Source: an uncultured Collinsella sp. (GTDB taxonomy: Bacteria; Actinomycetota; Coriobacteriia; Coriobacteriales; Coriobacteriaceae). From it: DNA of 10,795 nucleotides. The stretch covers positions 1 through 10,795 of the forward strand of contig CABQMC010000037.1 in NCBI GenBank assembly GCA_902465115.1. The letters are read 5' to 3'. Position numbers and translations under genes: made by a program. The first letter of the stretch is position 1; each line of letters begins with the position of its first letter. The notes under the pieces are model-generated. The model had not been told where the DNA came from, did not search any database, and was given only the letters and a program-made list of their open reading frames with translations. Shown piece by piece: positions 6,483 through 10,795 of this stretch.

Positions 6483-7274
6483 ATGACCGAACGTTCCCGG
6501 AGCGGTAAGACCGCTTGGGACAAGGAGAAAACCCGCGAGCTGTTTCGTCGTTACAAGGAGACCGGTGATCCGGACGCCCGCGAGCAGCTCGTCATGTCCC
6601 ATATGAATCTGGTAAGGTTTCTTGCCAACAAATTTAAGAATCGCGGCGAGCCGCTCGACGATCTCATGCAGGTCGGCTATTTGGGTTTGCTCAAGGCTAT
6701 CGACCGCTTTGACCCTGAGCGCGGGCTCGAGTTCACGACGTTTGCAACACCCACTATCCTGGGCGAGATCAAACGCCATTTCCGCGACAAGGGCTGGAGC
6801 GTGCGCGTGCCGCGTCGTCTGCAGGAGCTCTCGGCCAAGGTCAACCAGGCTACTGACAAACTTACCAACGAGCTGCAGCGTTCGCCCAAGGTTGAGGAGA
6901 TCGCTGAGTATCTAGATGTGACTGTCGATGAGGTCCTCGAGGCTATGGAATCGTCTTCGGCCTATACCTCGGTGCCCATCGAGGCTCCTGGTGCGTCCGA
7001 TTCCGACGATGCCCCCTCGATTCTCGACCGTTACGCCGACGACGACAATGAGCTCGACTTTACCGATGACCGTCTGGTCATTGAAGAAGCTATTCGCGAT
7101 TTCTCGCCGCGCGAGCGCGAGGTGATCGAGCTGCGCTTTGTGAAGGGCATGACCCAGATTGAGATTGCCAAGAAGCTGGGTATTTCTCAGGTGCAGGTTT
7201 CGCGTCTGCTGCGCCGCACGCTTAAGAAGATTCAGGACAAGATCGACCCCGACGGAGTGATGATTCGTTCATGA
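6483..7274 (+). CDS. SigB/SigF/SigG-family RNA polymerase sigma factor
   Basis: This 263-residue alternative sigma factor directs RNA polymerase to a dedicated promoter set, in relatives for general stress or sporulation. Region 2 spans about 38-108 and includes LMQVGYLGLLKAIDRFD and FTTFATPTILGEIKRHFRD, the typical core-binding and -10 recognition segments. Region 3 spans about 115-160. An acidic linker (172-196) follows, and region 4 (about 204-252) has the helix-turn-helix GMTQIEIAKKLGISQVQVSR. The length matches the SigB/F/G group. The start lies one base after the anti-sigma stop; the nearest purine-rich site (AAGG, 6467-6470) is 12 nt away, so translation probably depends on coupling. 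The stop overlaps the next ATG (ATGA). Bacilli and mycobacteria regulate such factors by RsbW-type proteins, which suits the neighbour. I cannot say whether it is closer to SigB or SigF. Confidence 0.93.
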   Translation: MTERSRSGKTAWDKEKTRELFRRYKETGDPDAREQLVMSHMNLVRFLANKFKNRGEPLDDLMQVGYLGLLKAIDRFDPERGLEFTTFATPTILGEIKRHFRDKGWSVRVPRRLQELSAKVNQATDKLTNELQRSPKVEEIAEYLDVTVDEVLEAMESSSAYTSVPIEAPGASDSDDAPSILDRYADDDNELDFTDDRLVIEEAIRDFSPREREVIELRFVKGMTQIEIAKKLGISQVQVSRLLRRTLKKIQDKIDPDGVMIRS

Positions 7275-8683
7275 GTGAGCACCCCCAACAAACCGATCGC
7301 GTGCTGCGCGACACCCGCATTCTGACGCTGCGCATTTGGGCCGTTGTCGGCTGCATTGTTATTGCTGCTGTCATCTTTAACCTTATGGGCATCCTGGCAC
7401 CGGTTATTGAGTTTCTTGCCGTCGGCTCCATCATTGCTTTTGTGATGTCCCCGATCACCAATTGGCTCGAGCACCATGGCGTGAATCGCGGCATCGGTTC
7501 GCTTATCGCGCTTATTGTTGTTGTTGCCGTGCTCGTCGGTGTCGTTTGCATCTTGTCGCCGATTCTCTTTGGTCAGATCATGGAAGTCCTGAGCCGCCTG
7601 CCCGAGCAGCTTCGTGTTGCAGGTGGCGATCTCAACGAGATGATCTCGCATGCCAAGACGCTCAACAACACGCCGCTCAAGGAGTATTTGGACGATAATC
7701 TTTCGTCGCTGGTTGCCGTGGCATCGAAGTATGTGTCTCAGATTGCTGCCGAGCTTGGCCGCGGTGTGTTCCCGCTCATCACCAATACGGCCTCGCAGTT
7801 GTTCGTGATCTTCCTTGGTCTGGTGCTTGCCTACTGGATGGCCTGCGACTACCCTCGCATGCATCACGAGATTTGCACCATCATCGGTCAGGAGAAGGAG
7901 ACCTCGTACCGCTTTATGGTCGCCATCCTTTCTCGCTCTGTCGGCGGCTACATGCGCGGTATGGTCGTGACGTCCATCTGTGGTGGTTTCCTCGCCTTTA
8001 TCGGTTTTATGATCATCGGCCATCCGTATGCGGCGCTCATGGCTATCTTTACCGGCATCATGCATTTGGTTCCGGTCGTCGGTCCTTGGGTGAGCGCAGC
8101 AATCGCCACAGTGCTTGGTTTCATGTTCAGCCCCATGTTGGCGTTATGGACGCTTATTGTGACGATGGTCGCGCAAAACGTCACCGATAACGTGATTTCG
8201 CCTAAGGTTATGCAGAGCTCGGTGCAGGTGCATCCCATCATGAGCCTCACGGCGCTCGTTATTGGCTCGGCACTCATGGGCCCCATCGGCATGATTATTG
8301 CCATCCCGCTTTGTGCGGCCCTCAAAGGTATCTTCGTGTACTACTTCGAGAATGAGACCGGCCGCCAGCTTGTGGCCTATGACGGCGCCGTGTTTAAGGG
8401 CACACCGTACCGCGATGCCGATGGCAACCCGGTCGCCGCCTACGACGCGCTCGGCGACGACACCTTCATTTACGAGTCCGAGCTCATCGGCAACGAGACT
8501 GCACCCGAGGCCCAAGCGATGCCTAAGCCCGAGTTCGATAATCCCTGGATCAAGCTCTCGGGTTTGCAACCCGATGCCACGGGCTTCTTCAAGAATCCCT
8601 TCGCCAAGGACGATGACTCCAACTCGGACGACGATACCAAAACCGGCATCGACGGCTCCATGGACGATTCGGATTCTAAATAG
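7271..8683 (+). CDS. AI-2E family membrane permease with acidic C-terminal extension
   Basis: This 470-residue protein belongs to the AI-2E/UPF0118 family. Members are named after autoinducer-2 export, but some act as Na+/H+ antiporters, so the substrate is open. Hydrophobic segments lie at about 22-40, 43-63, 76-100, 170-192, 230-250, 254-276, 278-300 and 325-355, separated by the family's characteristic amphipathic region (100-165). Family landmarks are visible: GIMHLVPVVGPWVSA (262-276), NVISPKVM (307-314) and GPIGMIIAIP (337-346). The protein continues about 110 residues past the last membrane helix, ending in a Ser/Asp-rich acidic tail; most relatives stop near 340-380. Its ATG overlaps the sigma stop by four bases. 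GGAG at 7254-7257 is 13 nt away, so coupling is likely. Co-transcription suggests a stress or envelope role, by inference. Confidence 0.88.
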   Translation: MSEHPQQTDRVLRDTRILTLRIWAVVGCIVIAAVIFNLMGILAPVIEFLAVGSIIAFVMSPITNWLEHHGVNRGIGSLIALIVVVAVLVGVVCILSPILFGQIMEVLSRLPEQLRVAGGDLNEMISHAKTLNNTPLKEYLDDNLSSLVAVASKYVSQIAAELGRGVFPLITNTASQLFVIFLGLVLAYWMACDYPRMHHEICTIIGQEKETSYRFMVAILSRSVGGYMRGMVVTSICGGFLAFIGFMIIGHPYAALMAIFTGIMHLVPVVGPWVSAAIATVLGFMFSPMLALWTLIVTMVAQNVTDNVISPKVMQSSVQVHPIMSLTALVIGSALMGPIGMIIAIPLCAALKGIFVYYFENETGRQLVAYDGAVFKGTPYRDADGNPVAAYDALGDDTFIYESELIGNETAPEAQAMPKPEFDNPWIKLSGLQPDATGFFKNPFAKDDDSNSDDDTKTGIDGSMDDSDSK

Positions 8684-8689
8684 GCCCTA

Positions 8690-8929
8690 TTAACGTTTCT
8701 TGAAGTTGTAAATGACAATAAACGCGAGCAAAGCGATTGATAAGGGGCCGGCTACATAGAAAAAGAGAACGTCAATTGCGCGTAGAGTGTAATAAGCCTT
8801 ATCGCCGGACATTACTGCATACAATACGTAGCCAAATGCTGGTTGGTTTGCGTACCAGCAGGAGAAGGCCAAGAGCGCTAAAAGTGCTAGTACCAGAAGT
8901 GCATTCAGGACAAATCGTTTACTTTTCAT
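8690..8929 (-). CDS. Small two-helix membrane protein of unknown function
   Basis: I do not recognise this 79-residue protein. It reads as a coding gene because the ATG (complement of 8927-8929) has a perfect AAGGAG (8936-8941) six bases upstream and the product has two clear membrane segments, about 7-25 and 52-74. A short polar loop lies between them, with a positively charged start (MKSKR) and end (NFKKR). Charge placement suggests both termini face the cytoplasm. Base composition is clearly more AT-rich than the flanking genes, which may mean later acquisition or weak constraint. Its stop is six bases from the stop of the permease gene, tail to tail, so transcripts from the sigma operon may run antisense through it. 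No partner is seen on its own strand. Confidence 0.7.
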   Translation of the reverse strand: MKSKRFVLNALLVLALLALLAFSCWYANQPAFGYVLYAVMSGDKAYYTLRAIDVLFFYVAGPLSIALLAFIVIYNFKKR

Positions 8930-8955
8930 CGATCGCTCCTTCCGGGTGACTCTTA

Positions 8956-8984
8956 TATGTAATTCTACAGCAGTCCTTTTTCAA
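8956..8984 (-). promoter_or_regulatory. Weak candidate promoter for the small minus-strand gene
   Basis: Read on the minus strand, TTGAAA (complement of 8979-8984) and TACATA (complement of 8956-8961) are 17 nt apart, 26 nt from the start codon. The -10 match is poor. The -35 overlaps a short inverted repeat, TCCTTT (8974-8979) and AAAGGA (8983-8988), which could be an operator or chance. Confidence 0.3.
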
Positions 8985-9021
8985 AGGATCGCACAGTACT
9001 GAATAACGTGCACTTTCGCTG

Positions 9022-9051
9022 GAGGGTCGCTGTTTGGCGGCCCTCTTTTTT
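9022..9051 (+). terminator. Strong rho-independent terminator upstream of alaS
   Basis: GAGGGTCGC (9022-9030) pairs with GCGGCCCTC (9037-9045), nine base pairs with one T-G pair, around a 6-nt loop. Six T residues follow (9046-9051). The polarity is plus-strand only, because the complement has no T run. No plus-strand gene ends nearby: the last one stops at 8683 and a minus-strand gene lies between. It may end read-through from the sigma operon, or a short unannotated transcript, and it insulates alaS. Confidence 0.85.
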
Positions 9052-9077
9052 GCACTTGCGCGGTGGGATGGTAATAT
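9050..9077 (+). promoter_or_regulatory. Probable alaS promoter
   Basis: TAATAT (9072-9077) is preceded by TGG, giving an extended -10 (TGnTAATAT). A weak -35, TTGCAC (9050-9055), lies 16 nt upstream and touches the end of the terminator T run. The leader to the ATG at 9124 is about 40 nt. I see no T-box sequence or other riboswitch in it. Confidence 0.55.
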
Positions 9078-9123
9078 CGTTACGTTTGAACTGTTTCGAT
9101 GTGAAACCGAGGAGATTCCCTCT

Positions 9124-10795
9124 ATGAGTGCTGACTACCCGTCAATGACTACGGCCGAGATTCGCTCCAAGTTCCTCAACTTCTTTGAGGAGCGCGGTCT
9201 TAAGCTCTATCCTTCTTCGTCCCTCGTCCCCGACGATCCTTCGCTGCTGCTTGCCAACGCCGGCATGAACCAGTTTAAGGAGTACTACCAGGGCAAGAAG
9301 ACCATGAAGGAGATCGGCGCTATCTCCTGCCAGAAGTGCGTCCGCACCAACGACATCGATTGCATCGGCGAGGACGGCCGTCACCTGTCCTTCTTCGAGA
9401 TGCTCGGCGACTTCTCCTTTGGCGGCGTCTCCAAGCAGCAGGCTTGCGCCTGGGCCTTTGAGCTCATCACCAAGGAGTTCAAGCTGCCGCTCGACCGCCT
9501 GTACTTTACCGTCTTTACCGAGGACGACGAGACCCACGACGTGTGGCGTTCTCTGGGCGTTGCCGAGGACCACATCTCCCGCCTGGGCGAGGACGACAAC
9601 TTCTGGGCCGCTGGCCCCACTGGCCCCTGCGGTCCCTGCTCCGAGATCTACTTTGACATGGGCGAGGAGGTTGGCTGCGGTAGTCCCGACTGCAAGCCCG
9701 GCTGCGACTGCGACCGCTTCCTGGAGTTCTGGAACCTCGTCTTTACCCAGTATGATCGCCAGGAGGACGGCTCCATGCCGGAGCTGCCGCACCGCAACCT
9801 CGATACGGGCATGGGCCTGGAGCGCATGGCCGCCATCATGCAGCACAAGACCGCCAACTACGACGGCGACTTGATGCAGCATCTCATCAAGCTGGGCGAG
9901 AAGATTAGCGGCAAGACCTATGACGCCGACGATTACTCCGGCGCCAGCCGCTCCCTGCGTATCATCGCCGACCACTCCCGTGCCGTCGACTTTATGATCT
10001 CGGACGGCATCCTTCCCGGTAACGAGGGTCGCGAGTACGTCCTTCGCCGCCTGCTCCGTCGTGCCGTGTTCCACGGTCGCCTGCTGGGCATCGAGGGCGC
10101 CTTCCTGACCAAGTTCATCGACGAAGTCAACGCTCAGATGGGCGAGGCTTATCCCGAGCTGCTCAAGAACGTCGCCCTCGTCAAGGGTATCGTCGCCTCC
10201 GAGGAGGAGCGCTTCTCCACGACGCTCGACAACGGCCGTGTTTACCTGGACGAGGCCCTGGCAGCGCTTGCCGAGGGCGCTGTGCTTCCGGGCGACGTTG
10301 CCTTTAAGCTGCACGACACCTTTGGTTTCCCCATCGACCTGACCGTCGAGATCGCCGGCACCGCTGGCCACGATGTCGATATGGACGGCTTCACTGCCTG
10401 CATGGAGGACCAGAAGGCCCGCGCCCGCGCCAATGCCAAAGGCGACGCCTGGGGCAGCTTCAACGACGTTTGGGTCGAGCTTTCCGACAAGGTCGCCGCG
10501 ACTGAGTTCGACGGCTATGACAACGATGTGATCGAGGGTGCCAAGGTTGTTGCCATCGTGCGCAACGGCGAGTCCGTCGAGTCCGCTGCCGCCGGCGAGG
10601 ACGTCGAGGTCGTTCTCGACCGCACTCCGTTCTATGCCGAGATGGGTGGCCAGCAGGGCGATGCCGGCGAGCTTTCCGCCGAGGGCGTTTCGCTGACCGT
10701 TTCCGATACCAAGAACCACAACGGCCTGTATGCTCACGTCGCCCACATTGCCGAGGGCACGCTGGCCGTCGGTGCTACCGTGACCGCCGCGCTCG
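9124..10795 (+). CDS. alaS: Alanyl-tRNA synthetase (3' end outside window)
   Basis: AlaRS charges tRNA-Ala with alanine in the cytoplasm and edits mischarged serine or glycine. The frame is open from the ATG at 9124 to the right edge (557 codons, no stop), out of roughly 870-880 in full proteins. The class II catalytic core covers about 1-245, with FFEMLGDFSFG (90-100), GPTGPCGPCSEI (164-175) and NLDTGMGLERMAA (225-237). A Cys cluster (C185, C190, C194, C196) lies in the core insertion. The tRNA-recognition part (RSLRIIADHSRAVDFMISDG and following) extends to about 460, and the beginning of the editing region is visible (RTPFYAEMGGQQGDAG). GAGGAG (9109-9114) lies nine bases before the ATG. 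Codons are strongly biased to C/G endings, as expected of a highly expressed gene; this also leaves a long open frame on the opposite strand. The C-Ala domain is off the window. Confidence 0.97.
   Translation, partial: MSADYPSMTTAEIRSKFLNFFEERGLKLYPSSSLVPDDPSLLLANAGMNQFKEYYQGKKTMKEIGAISCQKCVRTNDIDCIGEDGRHLSFFEMLGDFSFGGVSKQQACAWAFELITKEFKLPLDRLYFTVFTEDDETHDVWRSLGVAEDHISRLGEDDNFWAAGPTGPCGPCSEIYFDMGEEVGCGSPDCKPGCDCDRFLEFWNLVFTQYDRQEDGSMPELPHRNLDTGMGLERMAAIMQHKTANYDGDLMQHLIKLGEKISGKTYDADDYSGASRSLRIIADHSRAVDFMISDGILPGNEGREYVLRRLLRRAVFHGRLLGIEGAFLTKFIDEVNAQMGEAYPELLKNVALVKGIVASEEERFSTTLDNGRVYLDEALAALAEGAVLPGDVAFKLHDTFGFPIDLTVEIAGTAGHDVDMDGFTACMEDQKARARANAKGDAWGSFNDVWVELSDKVAATEFDGYDNDVIEGAKVVAIVRNGESVESAAAGEDVEVVLDRTPFYAEMGGQQGDAGELSAEGVSLTVSDTKNHNGLYAHVAHIAEGTLAVGATVTAAL

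Noticed and set aside
9051-9123. A T-box or other riboswitch in the alaS leader
   Set aside because: No TGGnACCGCG-type T-box sequence or specifier stem is present, and the leader after the predicted start is only about 40 nt.
9142-10746. A 534-codon open frame on the minus strand opposite alaS
   Set aside because: It is in register with alaS codons, so its stops would need TTA, CTA or TCA in alaS. alaS avoids these through its C/G-ending codon bias; the only one is the TCA at 9142, which is where the frame ends. The translated product is repetitive and low in complexity, with no family match, while alaS is unmistakable.

Overview
The window looks like chromosomal DNA from a high-GC actinobacterium. 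The coding style (many C/G-ending codons), the family types and the gene order suggest the class Coriobacteriia, probably Collinsella or a close relative. That placement comes from recall of similar genes and not from a search. Nearly all of it is dense housekeeping sequence. There is no rRNA, tRNA, CRISPR array, insertion sequence or phage gene.

Layout. The 3' part of an RluD-type pseudouridine synthase gene (1-846) enters from the left. It is followed by a membrane-bound processive family 2 glycosyltransferase (929-2224), which probably ends at a hairpin terminator carrying a REP-like palindrome. Next come a small A24 prepilin peptidase (2306-2728), an HD-domain dNTP triphosphohydrolase (2760-4007) and the AAA+ ATPase RarA/MgsA (4068-5417). 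A tightly packed operon follows: a DUF948 coiled-coil membrane protein, a degenerate RsbW-like anti-sigma factor, a SigB/SigF/SigG-family sigma factor and an AI-2E-family membrane permease (5518-8683). Its genes overlap by 8 nt, lie 1 nt apart, or overlap by 4 nt. A small two-helix membrane protein lies on the minus strand (8690-8929), tail to tail with that operon. A strong rho-independent terminator and a promoter precede alaS (9124 onwards), which runs off the right edge after 557 codons.

How the genes fit together. From memory, rarA, a DUF948 gene and alaS lie close together in many actinobacteria. Here a four-gene block (anti-sigma, sigma, permease, small convergent membrane gene) sits between DUF948 and alaS. 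The DUF948 relative YtxG of Bacillus subtilis belongs to the general stress regulon, so the operon reads naturally as a stress-sigma module. The anti-sigma gene lacks the nucleotide-binding residues expected of an RsbW kinase, and no RsbV-like antagonist is present. The usual partner-switching control therefore may not apply.

The most interesting points are the kinase-deficient-looking anti-sigma factor, the only recognisable terminator for the sigma operon lying beyond an opposite-strand gene, and a shared GG-TAnnnT box about 40-50 nt upstream of four of the genes. I found no clearly new defence or mobile system.
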